Positions 52,235 to 64,000 of a stretch of 64,000 nucleotides of DNA are shown in pieces. The stretch comes from Adiantum capillus-veneris. Taxonomy: Eukaryota > Streptophyta > Polypodiopsida > Polypodiales > Pteridaceae. Each line of letters starts with the position of its first letter. Position 1 is the first letter of the stretch. The position numbers and the translations under genes are program-made. The stretch lies in contig CM043942.1 in the NCBI GenBank assembly GCA_014529385.2, positions 4,180,501 through 4,244,500 of the forward strand, read 5' to 3'. Under the pieces are notes generated by a model. That model made no database searches. It had not been told where the DNA came from and saw nothing but the letters and a program-made list of their open reading frames with translations.

Positions 52235-53794
52235 GTCATAAAATCTAATATCTAACCAACCCAAATGATTTTCTCATATTAAACTGGTAAATTAATGTGG
52301 GAGAATAAAAGGGTTAAGATATAGACATGTGCTTATAGATCTATCACAACATGGGGAATTTGGTAAAGGGGCCCAAATAAGAGATGGTCTATCAAAGAGC
52401 AAGGCTAACCAATGGAGCATAAGACCTTATGGTTAGCTTCATTGAAGACCTCCAATAGTTAGTATAAAAGTCCTTTGACCTTAGGTAAGCTAGGGCTGAG
52501 CTTGAGGTTCTTGATCACTAAGATGCTTGAGGTGCTCGAGATGCTTGATGTGCTTGATGATTGAGATTCTTGAGGGGCTTGTCATGCTTGAGATTCTAGG
52601 ATTGTACTTGAGGTGACAACCCAACCCAAGCTTGAAATGCTTAAGGGCCAGGCTTGTGGTGGGAACTGGGCCTAAGCTTGAGGGGCTTGAGGTGTCAAAA
52701 AAGTCAAGATTCAATCCCTACAAGGAGGGGGCGAGCCCTACATGAGGGGGGGTGAGAGAGAACACACACACACACTCACAGAAAGCATTCCTAGTACAAA
52801 GAAAGCAAAAGGGAAACTTGTCAAGTTCCTTTTCATGTTTCCCTCATGGTGTACCTGAAGCCTATTGGTTGGCCACCCAAGGGGTCCATTGATCATCTAG
52901 GAGATTTAATGAATTGTCTTTGTATTTTATCAAGTCCTCTATCTCAAAGGGGACACTTGTTCCAAGGCTACCCTTGTTGCTTGTAATGCCTCCTGCTTGT
53001 AATTTGGCTAGGCCTGGAGGGATCCAATGAGCTTCAAGCATGAGCTACAAGGGGGGTTGACCAAAGCAAGCTAGGGGTTGCTTGAGGGGTGTACTCTCCC
53101 ACACACACTCACACACATTCTCATTGTGCATTTTGCAAAGTGCAAGAGCTCCCTCTCCTTCCCCAAGCAAGTATAGGTTGAGAGCCTACACTAACACTCT
53201 TGGATATGGAGTGCAAATACAACCAAGAGCCATGCTTCAATGCTTAAGCTTGCCATCTTCTCCATCTTCATTACTATGCTATTATGTATGCTAGCAAGAA
53301 GAGTGACGATAAGTGAGGAACTAATTATTTCTCCTATGAAATGTTTCTTCTTACTCTTCCCTACCCTCATTCCCTGCTAGCTCTCTCCACCTTCAAAGGT
53401 GTTTGAGGTCTTGGGACTGAGGCTTGGGATAGTTAAAGCTTTCCACAAAGTTTATGTTATGCTTGTGATGCATGAAGATTTCCATCTTCATTGCATCACG
53501 TAGGTCACAAGGAACACAAAGATTGTATTGTAACAAGTCTCTCTTAATGGGAGAAATCATAATACAAATGCCTATTGGAGGGGGGACCGGCTCCACATAT
53601 ATCTAGTCCTCAACTATTGTCATGTGTTCTAAATTATCTCTCTTGCAAAAATATTGTTCATGCCAAGTTAACTAATTGCTTTGATTATGTTGCTATCTTC
53701 AATTATGTTCACATGCTATGCTCATAAAGCAATTTCTCAAAAGTACTCTCATTAACTTTTGCTACTCTCAGGTTATTAGGCCAATTCCATTACA
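52235..53794 (+). repeat. 5' LTR of element F, 1560 bp
   Basis: It runs from TGTCATAAAATCTAATAT to CAATTCCATTACA. It is similar to the LTR at 10668 throughout. It is preceded by ATTAG and followed by T and the primer binding site. It holds (CA)n near 52763 and GCTTGAGG-type short repeats near 52500-52590. Confidence 0.9.
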
Positions 53795-53795
53795 T

Positions 53796-53807
53796 TGGTA
53801 TCAGAGC
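53796..53807 (+). promoter_or_regulatory. primer binding site (tRNA-iMet), element F
   Basis: TGGTATCAGAGC lies one base after the LTR end at 53794. Confidence 0.94.
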
Positions 53808-54235
53808 ATTTGGTTTCTCTTTTCTTGCTTAAGAAGAGAGGTCCTTAAGTAGCATGTAAATGGTTGATGTTGTTAATTATATTAGGGTAAGTGGAACTGG
53901 GATCTATTATCGGTTTTGTTGAGCCCACTATGTGGGATATGGTGCACACCTCAAGAGCTTTGGACTTAATATTGGAGTCTTTTTAGACTTGCCTACGGAC
54001 TTACCATTATTCGGTCATAAGAAGTTTGAAAGGAGCTAGCTCTCGGAAACTCTGCTATGTTAGACCTACTCCACTACTCTCTATAATTAACCACTTCGAG
54101 CCGTGGGTGTAGATAATTAAGAGCCAATTTTCAAAGGCTAAGAGGAGTGGCAACTAAGGTTTTGAAATTCCAAAGCATACACTAAGTACGCACACAAATT
54201 TTGTTAACATTGCTGACAATAACCAACAGAGTAGA
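53808..54235 (+). other. leader of element F
   Basis: This is untranslated sequence between the primer binding site and the first gag ATG (54236). No ORF or regulatory motif was recognised. Confidence 0.65.
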
Positions 54236-55363
54236 ATGAACATTGATAGCTTTAATTTTGCACATGAAGATGTTTATGATGATTCCCCCATGTTGTCAAT
54301 TATCTCGTTACTAGGTTACAGCAAGCTATGGGCAACCCTGCTTTGCAAGCCGAAGTTACACAACAACTTCACGTTTATATGATTTTCCTTCCTCTCAAAG
54401 AGGAGAGAGAGCTTAGGAGGCCTCTTGAAGACGGCGGTCTAGACGATCGCCCACTCCTCCCAAGAGGAAAAGATCAACACATAGTCCTCCTCATCATTCC
54501 AAAAGGGAAGAGAGGAAACAAAGGAAGAAAAGGGCTAGAAAGAGGTTACCCTCTTCTCCTTCTTCTTCACCTTCCTCCTCTTTTGATGAAAGCTATGGCT
54601 ATTATCCTAGAGAATACAAGGGGGGAGGACATCGCAAATCATACCCTGCATGGCGAAGATTACAAAATCTAAAGAAGTTCAAAGAGGGAGGAAAGAGTAT
54701 CTCTTTTGTCACCTATGATGGCACCTTTGGTACTATCAACAAAGTGTTGGCCTTCATCCAGCAATTTGATGCGGTCTTTCGAGACGAGGGCTTTACGGAG
54801 TCCTCCAAGCTACACCATGTAGCTATGCACTTCCAAAAATCAGTTCGTCAATGGTGGGCTAGCCTTCGTAGCAGCGGCGGTGAAGCCCCAAAGACATGGA
54901 AGACTCTATGAGTTTCCATCATGAAGAAATTCCTTGCAAGCAATGCAAAGGAAAAATTGCTTATCGAGTGGTGCAACTTGAAGCTTCTCTCTCATGAGTC
55001 TATCCACAAGTATGTAGACAAGTTTTGGGATTTACATCTCAAGGCTACTGTCTTTCAAAAGATAGACTTTGTCGAGAAAAAGCAACAATTTTGTGTGGGA
55101 TTACCTGAAGAGATGGACGAATACTCAACTCTCAACAACCTAGTTCTATCACCGAAGTAATCCATCACACCATGCTTGCTTCACGCATCAATTTCCATCA
55201 AGGGCTAGACGAAATTTCAAGCCCATGGAAAACAAAGAGAAAAATGATGCAAAGGGGAAAACCGATGCTCAAAATTCTTACCAAGGCACTTCCAACAACA
55301 ACTACAACAACAATCGGTCCAAGGAGAAGGGAGTTTAAAAGGAAAAAAAAAACTCTCTCCTGA
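54236..55363 (+). pseudogene. gag of element F, frameshifted
   Basis: ATG 54236 gives MNIDSFNFAHEDVYDDSPML, matching the gag start of B at 7792. A frameshift near 54297 leads to the frame 54328-54672 (MGNPALQAEVTQQLH). The gag core runs from about 54700 (TYDGTFGTINKVLAFIQQFD) with a TGA near 54908, then 54921-55160 (SIHKYVDKFWDLHLKATVFQ, FCVGLPEEMDEYS). The linker at 55172-55363 is broken by a stop. Confidence 0.8.
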
Positions 55364-55368
55364 AGAGC

Positions 55369-55941
55369 TTGAAGCTTTTTCGCAAGGACCATAAGTGTTT
55401 CAAGTGTGGGGAGCAAGGACATGGCTATCGTTCTTGCCCCAAGAAGAATGCTTGCAATGAGACTCCTAGGGCTTCCACCATCGAAGCTCCAAAAGAGGAT
55501 GTTCATTGCAATGGATCATCACTTTCCTATGATTGGGGAAAGGTAAGAGAGCATGATGCCTTCATCTTGTTTGACCCTGGCTCTACTCACAACTTCATAT
55601 CAACAGAATTGGCCACCAAGTTGGGCATTCAAGCTTTCAAGATGGGAGATATGGTAATGGCTGAGACAACTTTCAAGGGACAACAAGCCTCCATTACTCC
55701 CTTGATTGGGAAGTTGAGGCTTTATGTCCAAAGCTATGTCAACAAAGAAGACTTTTTCATCTCTCCTCTCCAACATGAGGATGCTATCTTAGGGGCACCA
55801 TGGTTTGATTGCATGGCTGCCAATATGAAGTTTCCTGAATGGAGAATCTACTTCACCTATAGGGGAAAGAACATGTATATAGATGCTAGTGAGTGTGGTC
55901 ACACTATTCCACTTGTAAATCCTCCTGCTTTTGATAAATAA
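55369..55941 (+). pseudogene. gag zinc knuckle and protease of element F
   Basis: The 190-codon frame has CFKCGEQGHGYRSC (CX2CX4HX4C), then LFDPGSTHNFIS with the Asp at about residue 69, and AILGAPWFD. The protease triplet is D-P-G, as in A. A TAA at 55939 ends it; A reads on at this point. The usual start of this protein lies upstream; the ATG at 55369 is only the first in frame. Confidence 0.8.
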
Positions 55942-57133
55942 ATGAAGAGCTCTGTTTTTGCGTACATGATTTTTGTCAAAGAATCGCTAAAAGATCCTAA
56001 TGTTTCATCAAATGTAAATGGTAGGAATCAAAAAGAGTTAGACTTGTATAATTTTCTAAAAGGATTCCAAGGTGTATTCACTGATGATATCCCTATGGAC
56101 TTACCTCCAAAATGAGGGGATGATGACCATCACATTGGGCTCCTTCTAGGAAGCTCACCACCTAACAAGCCTCCTTACGAGTCTCTCAAGCTCAACAAGA
56201 GGACATCATGAGGCAAGTACATGAATTGGTAGACAAAGGGATGGTGAGGCCTAGTTCCTCTCCCTTTTGTTCTCTAGTCCTTTTAGTGCAAAAAAAAGAT
56301 GGTACATATCGTATATGTGTGGACTATTGAGCAGTAAACCATATCACTATCAAAAATAGATTTCTCGTGCCTCGAGTAGAAGATCTGTTTGATAAGCTAA
56401 AAGGCTCTACCTACTTCAGTAGGATTGACCTTAAAAGTGGCTATCATCAAATAAAGATAGTGGATGAAGATATCCTAAAGACCAGGTTTCACACAATGTT
56501 CGGTCTTTATGAATAGCTAGTCATGCCTTTTGGCTTGATTAATGCACTAGCTACGTTGAATCGTCTAATGGGGAAATTTTTTAGACCTTACCGCAAATTC
56601 ATTGGAGTGTTCTTTGATGATATCATCATCTACTCCAAGTCTTTGGAGGAACATAAGCAACATCTCCAAGTGATTTTTCAAGCATTGAGGGAGAATAAGC
56701 TTTTCTCAACCAAAAGAAAAGAGAATTTTTCCTACAAGAGATTCAATACCTAGGTCATATTATCTCTCAAGATGGTATCCGTATGGATCCATCAAAGTTA
56801 GAGGTAATAAAAGCATGGCATAATTCAAGGAATCTACATGAGCTAAGAAGCTTTATTGGTATGTGCACATACTATAGACGCTTCATAGCAAAATTTTCTC
56901 AAATAGCAGGACCATACATGACTTGACTAAGAAGAACGTGAAGTATGTATGGACTGCTAAGGAGAAAAATTGTTTTGATAAGCTCAAGGAGAAGCTTACC
57001 TCCCAACCAGTCCTCATGTTTTCGGATCTCTCAAAGCCATTTGAGGTCCAATGTGATGCTTGTGGTGATTGCCTTGGAGTAGTTTGTGATGATTGCTTGT
57101 GGTGATTGCCTTGGAGTAGTTTTGCTTCTTCTA
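55942..57133 (+). pseudogene. reverse transcriptase and RNase H of element F
   Basis: In shifting frames: SSPFCSLVLLVQKKDGTYRI near 56255-56315, FDKLKGSTYFSRIDLKSGYH near 56390-56450, MPFGLINALATLNRLMGKFF (56523) and GVFFDDIIIYSK (56607-56642). The connection follows near 56850, then DACGDCLGVV near 57055. Stops occur at about 56112, 56329, 56514 and 56751. A tandem duplication of about 36 bp (TTGTGGTGATTGCCTTGGAG) lies at 57053-57121. Confidence 0.82.
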
Positions 57134-57300
57134 CGGGAAAAGCACCTTTTGAGACCACTGAGGAAAGACCTTAAAGTCCCTTGCTACTCAAAGTACATAG
57201 GAAGATCTTTGCCGCCGATGAGTATAGCCATGACCGACAAGAATCTTTTCAAAAGATTAAGGGGGCTATATCCATATCTCAACAAAGGAAAAAAGTTCTT
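57134..57300 (+). pseudogene. integrase C-terminal remnant of element F
   Basis: GGGAAAAGCACCTTTTGAG at 57136 matches A at 3189 and B. It continues CTCAAAGTACATAGGAAGATC and FAADEYSHDRQESFQ-type codons to about 57300. The integrase core is deleted. It shows how A would have continued beyond its break at 3260. Confidence 0.75.
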
Positions 57301-57589
57301 GCAGTTTTCTTTTCTCTCTCACCACCATATTTGCCTTTACGTTGTCGGCGTGTGCGTCTCTCCAAGGTCGACCGAGAAAGTGTCGGGCTTTTGGTTATAG
57401 ACGGATAGTCAATGTAGCCTCAAACCAAGGGAAACCAGTGAGGGTAGGGCCAATTTAGTGTTAATAAGAGTATATAGAGATGAACATTGAGCAATCTTGG
57501 AAGAAAATCACAACTCAGATCACAAATAACAATGAAAAATAAATTCAAACCAGTTATCAACACTTAATTGATGCTGGCAATCACAAGAG
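57301..57589. other. no gene recognised
   Basis: This is the junction between the gypsy remnant and the LINE fragment. No motif was recognised. Confidence 0.5.
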
Positions 57590-57971
57590 CTTCCAAGTAA
57601 TTGATATCTGAAACCCTGTTACAAATCGATTGCATAAGCCGTCGTCAGTATGCCTGTTGCCCCTAATCAAAATTCCCCCAAGTTGGAAGCAATCTCCAAT
57701 TGTCCGGCACATATCACACATCCACTCATGGGTAAAATCTCCCGTCCATTTGATCATCTCCTGCTTGATACCTTGAAGATCTCTTGCTTTGAGAGTGGCC
57801 AACTTTTCAAGCCCACCGTATACATCCTCAATAGTAAAAAAAGAGGGCATACATGGGAGTGAACCATAAAATGACATGTTTTCAGCATTTGCTTGCTCAT
57901 ATAATTGCCTACAATGTGTGTACATATCCACAAGAGTCAAGTTACCAAAATTCTCAACCCGCTTGCTTTTG
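57590..57971 (-). pseudogene. internal LINE RT fragment
   Basis: On the minus strand LVDMYTHCRQLYEQANAENM, GSLPCMPSFFTIEDVYGGLE and GDFTHEWMCDM match the pre-RT region of the LINE at 26130-26380. Homology runs from 57971 to about 57700 and then is lost. Neither the 5' nor the 3' end of a LINE is present, so this is not a simple 5'-truncated insertion. Confidence 0.82.
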
Positions 57972-58637
57972 CAGTGGGAGTTGTTAGCAAATATATGTCA
58001 AATCCAGGCAAGAAACATTGGGAGGCAGTGAAAGGGGTTATGTGATATTTGAATGGTACAAAAGACATGTGAATTTGCTTTGGAAGAAAGGAAGCATGTG
58101 TAATGAGTTACACGGATGCAGATTATGCAGGAGACTTGGAGAAGAGAAGGTCCACTTCATGCTATGTTTTTGAATTCACTGGAGGTGCAATTTCATGGCG
58201 ATTTTGTTTGCAAGATTGTGTTACCTTGTCTACTACAGAGGATGAATATGTTGCAGCTTCAGAAGCTTGCAAGGAAGCTATATGGCTTGGTCGGCTAGTG
58301 GGAGACTTGGGAATCAATGTTGAGATGCATGTGTTACATTGTGATAGCCAAAGTGCTATACAATTGGCAAAGAATCCATTGTTTCATGCAACGACAAAGC
58401 ACGTGGATGTGAATTATCACTTCATTTGTGAGGTGCTTTAGGGAAAGTGATTGCAGCTTGTTAAGATTCACACCACTGAGAATCTTGCTAATCTTCTATC
58501 AAAGGGCTTACCTTCAGAGCGGTTTGCACATTGTCGCGGGCACTCATGGGCATTGGGTAGATGATCATGGTCATTGTCTACCTGTATTGTATGTATATAT
58601 ACATTGTCACCCCAGCTTAAAGGTTTAAGTGGGAGGT
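57972..58637 (+). pseudogene. copia RNase H and 3' end
   Basis: The upstream part reads KYMSNPGKKHWEAVKGVM. The frame 58103-58441 has SYTDADYAGDLEKRRSTSCY, STTEDEYVAASEACKEAIWL (TEDEY where TEAEY is usual) and HCDSQSAIQLAKNPLFHATT. The three acidic RNase H positions appear present. Stops occur near 58041 and 58439. The polypurine tract AAGTGGGAGGT (58627-58637) follows. Confidence 0.85.
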
Positions 58638-58740
58638 TGTCGAGGTGGTAAAGCCCAATGTGCCGCGCCTACGTGTTGGGCGGCCGGAGACTAACCAAGA
58701 ACTAACACTGACCATTCATTCTACACAAAACAATAAGGAC
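58638..58740 (+). repeat. copia 3' LTR start (end undefined)
   Basis: TGTCGAGGTGGTAAAGCCC begins directly after the polypurine tract. The LTR end was not found, and it may extend further. No second copy exists in the window for comparison. Confidence 0.6.
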
Positions 58741-59263
58741 TCATAACCCTAACACTATTGTGTTTGGAGTCCACCCAAGCCTCTGTCTTCTCTCTTCTTC
58801 ATTGCTGCACACACACACGCACACGCTCTCACATGCGCACTTCGCATGCAATAGGTGGTGACATGGCACTCCATGAGGGTCATGTGAGAAGCAATAGGTG
58901 GCAAATAGTTGCACGTTGGTAGGGCTGGCAATTAGTGATGAGGCAACAAATGATGACTCCAATAGAAGTAAGTTCAATGATGTGTGACAGCTAAATGGGT
59001 TAAATGCAATAACATGAAACCGTTTAGTGGGCAACCAAGGCAGGTGATGATGCAACCAAATGGCAATGTGACAAACCACCACAATGTATCTTGGTGGGTT
59101 GGCGTCACCACAAGAGTAGTGACATCTCCTTCCGGCTCCCTTGGAGCTTAGTGCAGGGAGGGTCCCACAACAATGGCCATCATTGAAGAGGCTTTCTGGA
59201 TTTGAATCCACACACACACACACAAACTCAAAATGCACAAGAAATTTGGACTCAAAGACAATA
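58741..59263. other. no gene recognised
   Basis: A 165-codon minus-strand ORF (58741-59238) has a low-complexity CVCVC part from (CA)n repeats at about 58808-58830 and 59209-59223, and no recognised domain. It may be part of the copia LTR. Confidence 0.45.
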
Positions 59264-59495
<232 letters not shown>

Positions 59496-60834
59496 GACAT
59501 TACAGCGGTTGCGCCTTAAGCGAAAGATGACGATAGATATCAGTTAAGGACTGAGGGTGTTATTAGTAGATATGTGTAGGACTATGGGTATCATATATAA
59601 AATTTGAGAGAGTGCTATCAGTGTATGATTACTTGTGTTTTCGAGAAGGTTTTTTTTTCAAAAATGAAAAAATGCGAAGAGAACTTACTTGTTTGCTCTC
59701 TGTAAATCATTAGACTCTGGATGATATACTGCATCTGAAATATATACCAGTTGCTGCGTGGGGAGAGAGATACAAGTAGGAGATAATTGTAATTAGCAAA
59801 AGCCATTTACAACGATGAGCCTTGGATGAACTGGAAAGTGAGATGGAATTAATATATCGTTGATTGTTTTTGTTTGAATAAATGGAGTAGTCCCCTTGAT
59901 ATCGCAAACTGTTGTCTCTAAAGTGCTTAATATTGAAAAAATTATTATTTATAATTGTTTAAAGGGCATTGGCTAGTGGTTAGTCATGATATCACAAGCA
60001 TACTAGTGTTTAGTTATGATATCACGAGCATACGTCATGTAAAGGCCATACTATAAACAGTAGATTGGTCCAATAAATAAAGAAAACAATGCGAAATTAA
60101 TTTGACCTTAGCTGCTCTATCAGACATAATTCCCAATTAGATGTCAAAGTATGTAAAAGAATATGCATCAAGAAAATTCATGGGAAGACCAGAAACTTAA
60201 GCTTCTCTTTTAAACGTGTACTAGGTACGTAGTATGAGAGTCTGCAGCATGTCCAAATTACATAAACTAGGCTAAATAATGCCTTGAAATTCAGATAATG
60301 CAAACCACACGAGGTAGAGCCTCATTAGTCCAAACGAAGGGAAGTAAATGTGTAGTTAGTTGGAATAGAAGAATAAGGATCGCACAAGTAGGGATGCCAA
60401 TCTGTGCACTAACAAGACACTCATACAATTAGTGTATTTGTGTGCTCACAAGTAATGGCCATAGATAGTGCGCCAAAAATGAAATCAGGATAGATGGGTC
60501 GCATTGTCAGCGTGCTCAAAATAGCATAGTGGGGATTAATAAGCATATTTACTAGATATATGATAAACAACTACATAATGACTAATAAAATATATAAACA
60601 TAATATTTATCTAAGTTCTAACCAATAACATCAAATATATAAAACTGTACACAATCATTCTCTTTCTCTAGATACTGTATTTTAATGTTTTTTTTATATA
60701 AAATGATAAATTCAACTGTTTGATTATGATACTGATATAGTTTATAATTGTAAAAAATGTAACACTATTGAGTGCAATTACCAAAACGCAATGGGGGGTG
60801 GAAGAGAGAGGGAGAAATGAATTGTTAGATTAGA
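59496..60834. other. AT-rich intergenic sequence, no gene
   Basis: ORFs are short and without motifs. A near-repeat (CTAGTGGTTAGTCATGATATC / CTAGTGTTTAGTTATGATATC) lies at about 59971-60030. Nothing else was recognised. Confidence 0.5.
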
Positions 60835-61915
<1,081 letters not shown>

Positions 61916-63212
61916 TTAGCAACTCAAACATTACACCTAGTTAGCCTGGCATGAACAATACTTGTAAAAGAGAGAGAAATTGAGAAATTGAGAACAGCTG
62001 AGGACCGGATTTATTTGGAGCGGTTCCCCCTCCAAAAGGCTTTTGTATTATTTGTTCTCCCATAAAGACAAACTTGGTACAATACAATCTTTGTGTTCCT
62101 TATGACCTTTTCAATGCAATGAAGATGGAAAGCTTCATGCACCAATCTTATGCCCAAAACAACAATTAACTTACTTGCAATAGACAAGAGCTTGTCCCAG
62201 CCTCAATTCCAAGACCTCAAACACCTTCAAAGGTGGAGAGAGCTAGCAGCAAGAAGTGAGGGAAGTGAAGAGGAAGAAGATATTGCATACAAGAAATAAG
62301 TATTCTCCTCACATATCATCACTCTTAGAGCATAGCTTAGAATAGTAATGAAAAGGGAGAAGATGATAAGCATCCTTGAAGCTTGGCTCTTGCTTGGATT
62401 GCATTCCATAGCCAAGAGTTTTTGGTATAGTCTCTCTACTTCTCAAGCTTGGAGAAGGAGATTACTTGCAAAGCATTCATGTGTGTAAGAATGGGGGCTC
62501 GTGAGCTACAAGTGTGTGAGAGAGAAATCGACCTAGCGTGAATACACTAGCTTGAAGCTTATTGGTCCAAGCATGGGCCTAGCCAATGAAAGGCTTAGTT
62601 CATTTCAAGCAAGTGGTGTAGCATTGTGACAAGTGTCCTTCTTTCCCCATTTGAGAGAGAGCATAATTCATTAGTTAAATGAAGCTAAATTCTTATTGGC
62701 TCTCATGGTCAGGCGGCCAATAGGAATTAAGCTTGCACATGGTTTGCTCAATTCTCATTGGACCCCTTGGTACACTGTCCAATAGGAATAAAAGAGGTCC
62801 TAAATTTTATTGGTTCATTTAATGGCCTATCCAATAATTTTAAAGCTTGTGTTTATAAAGCTTAATTCTCATTGGTTCTCACTTTGGCTATCCAATAGGA
62901 TTCATCCTTCATTGGGGGCAACCTGTCTAGGGGCTTGACATGTGTCCTATATGCCTTATGTCCAAGGGGTGATTCTAGAGAGAGAGATTGTGTGTGTGTG
63001 TGTGTGTGTGTGTTCTCTTTCATTCCCCTAGAAGGAGGGCTTGCCCCTTGCAAGTTGCAACCCACTTGTCTACTTTCAACCCACTTGCAACCTTAGACTT
63101 TGTATTCAAAGGGTCCAAAATACCTATTGTTGGTAAAATTCTTACCCATTGGTCCTAGGCCTAAGGACTTTATCACTATTCTTTGGAGACTTTAATGAAG
63201 CTTACCCTAAAG
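61916..63212 (-). repeat. LTR2 copy 3, inverted
   Basis: The complement runs from GGTAAGCTTCATTAAAGTC (63212 downwards) to GTTGCTAA (61916), matching 31752-33980 but without the 920-bp solo LTR. At about 62820 it carries the empty copia site (complement GGCCATTAAATGAACC). It contains (GT)n at 62990-63012. Confidence 0.85.
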
Positions 63213-63834
63213 TCTTTCAATTTCTGCTTCTTGTCTTTACCTTTCTCTTGTTTCCACTTTCGACAATCTTTCTTCATATGAACCTTTTTGTGACAATGAT
63301 GGCACTCAATGCCTTTTCGGCCACAAGATTTTCCATTCCAATTCTACTTACCCTTTTCCTGTGAGATCGACCACAAACAACAAGAGAATTGCTAGTACCA
63401 CGAGAAGCATCAAGATTCTTTCTGCTAATCTCTTCAGTAAGCAAACTGCCCTCAACATCAACACATGTTAAACCATCATGAGGTGTTGAGTTACTTATCG
63501 TTGTGCAAAAAGTATCCCAATTTTCTAGCAACATAACTAGCAACAAGAACATTCCTTTAATTGAATTGTCAAAATTGACTCCCTATGCAGAAAGCTGACT
63601 GATAATGGTGTTGAACTCATTGAGATGGTTGCATATGGGTGTGCCCTCATCCATCTTCAAATCAACCAACTTGTTCAGCCAGTAAACCTGTGATGTTGCA
63701 CTTTGCTTCTCATACAGGTCACATAACTTCTTCCACAACTCATAGCTAGTCTTTTCCATGTTCACATTGAAGTACACATTCTTTGACAAAGTCAGCATGA
63801 TGGTGGACCTGGCAAGCTCATCCAACTCCTGCAA
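63213..63834 (-). pseudogene. copia gag, inverted copy without the 7.1-kb insertion
   Basis: The minus-strand frame 63583-63834 reads MQELDELARSTIMLTLSKNV, NMEKTSYELWKKLCDLYEKQ and CNHLNEFNTIISQ across the position occupied by the insertion at 24108. A stop is followed by the frame 63274-63552 (SLLTEEISRKNLDASRG). The zinc knuckle near 63255-63300 has V for G (CHHCHKKVHMKKDC). Confidence 0.88.
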
Positions 63835-64000
63835 ATCATACCATCCATATCCTCAGGCTTTATCTCCTTCATATTTATTGGTGAAATCCTTCTCTAAAGA
63901 TTTGCCATACACTCCCACTGTAAATTAAATGTCTGGCCTAATGGCTACCATAGCCTATATAAGACTGCCTATTGTTGAAGAATATGGCACCTTTGTCATT
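63835..64000 (-). pseudogene. copia RT end joined to gag, inverted copy
   Basis: The complement reads TKVPYSSTIGSLI, RPDI and GVYGKSLEKDFT, matching 23811-23940, then passes into gag. It is cut by the window end. The RT-to-gag junction is the same as in the left copy. Confidence 0.82.

Larger units (their letters stand above)
52235..57300 (+). mobile_element. Ty3/gypsy chromovirus F with complete 5' LTR
   Basis: A complete 5' LTR, primer binding site, gag, protease, RT, partial RNase H and a short integrase tail are present, on the plus strand. The family is that of A, B and D. A deletion near 57125 joins RNase H to the end of integrase, and homology fades near 57300. No 3' LTR follows. It keeps the RT N-terminal part that A and B have lost, and serves as the reference for their deletions. 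Confidence 0.88.

Noticed and set aside
58741-59238. 165-codon minus-strand ORF
   Set aside because: Cys-Val runs come from (CA)n, no domain was recognised, and it lies in probable LTR or repeat sequence.

Overview
This window looks like repeat-dominated nuclear DNA of a land plant with a large genome. The grounds are plant-type LTR retrotransposons with initiator-tRNA-Met primer binding sites (TGGTATCAGAGC), chromodomain-bearing Ty3/gypsy elements, Ty1/copia elements, non-LTR retrotransposons (LINEs) and many long (TC)n/(AG)n tracts. A fern or other non-seed plant with a giant genome is my guess, but nothing here proves it. I found no host protein-coding gene, tRNA, rRNA or CRISPR array. Almost every coding stretch belongs to a transposable element, mostly broken.

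Layout. 1-12188: a plus-strand Ty3/gypsy chromovirus (A at 1-3260, probably continuing as D at 10166-12188) is split by a minus-strand tandem of the same superfamily (B and C) whose two internal regions share one LTR (8195-9381). 12244-13297: a copia-type LTR with leader. 13298-20082: a gypsy-type LTR ('LTR2') split by a young Ty1/copia element (13909-19176; 5-bp target duplication; LTRs differing by two substitutions and one 11-bp indel). Its gag-pol frame is complete apart from two in-frame stops. 20083-24107: a GC-rich leader module and a decayed copia element, run into the gag of another copia element. That gag is interrupted at 24108-31222 by a 7.1-kb insertion with imperfect terminal inverted repeats and a 9-bp target duplication. 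The insertion holds a LINE with an open reverse transcriptase frame, a second LINE 3' end with a PCNA-binding-like motif, palindromes and microsatellites. 31223-37491: the gag continues, followed by a second LTR2 copy (itself holding a 920-bp solo LTR), a second copy of the decayed copia element and its 3' LTR.

37492-40850 is AT-rich, with a primer binding site and LTR of an Athila/Tat-like element on the minus strand. 40855-49564 is a mosaic Ty3/gypsy element with a 3.6-kb 3' LTR that contains a 158-bp tandem repeat built from ~32-bp subunits. 50535-51730 is a minus-strand LINE ORF1 with its leader and an (AG)n tract. 52235-57300 is a third, better preserved member of the A/B family with a complete 5' LTR. 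57590-58740 holds a LINE fragment and a copia RNase H end. 59264-61915 is mainly AG-rich microsatellites and unassigned DNA. 61916-64000 is an inverted copy of the 23.8-34.0 kb composite. It lacks the 7.1-kb, copia and solo-LTR insertions, so it gives the empty-site sequence for each.

The elements form a layered record: old gypsy LTRs, then copia and LINE debris joined to them, then duplication and inversion of the composite, then younger insertions into single copies. All coordinates and motif readings come from reading the sequence by eye. Family assignments rest on recognised motifs, not on database searches.
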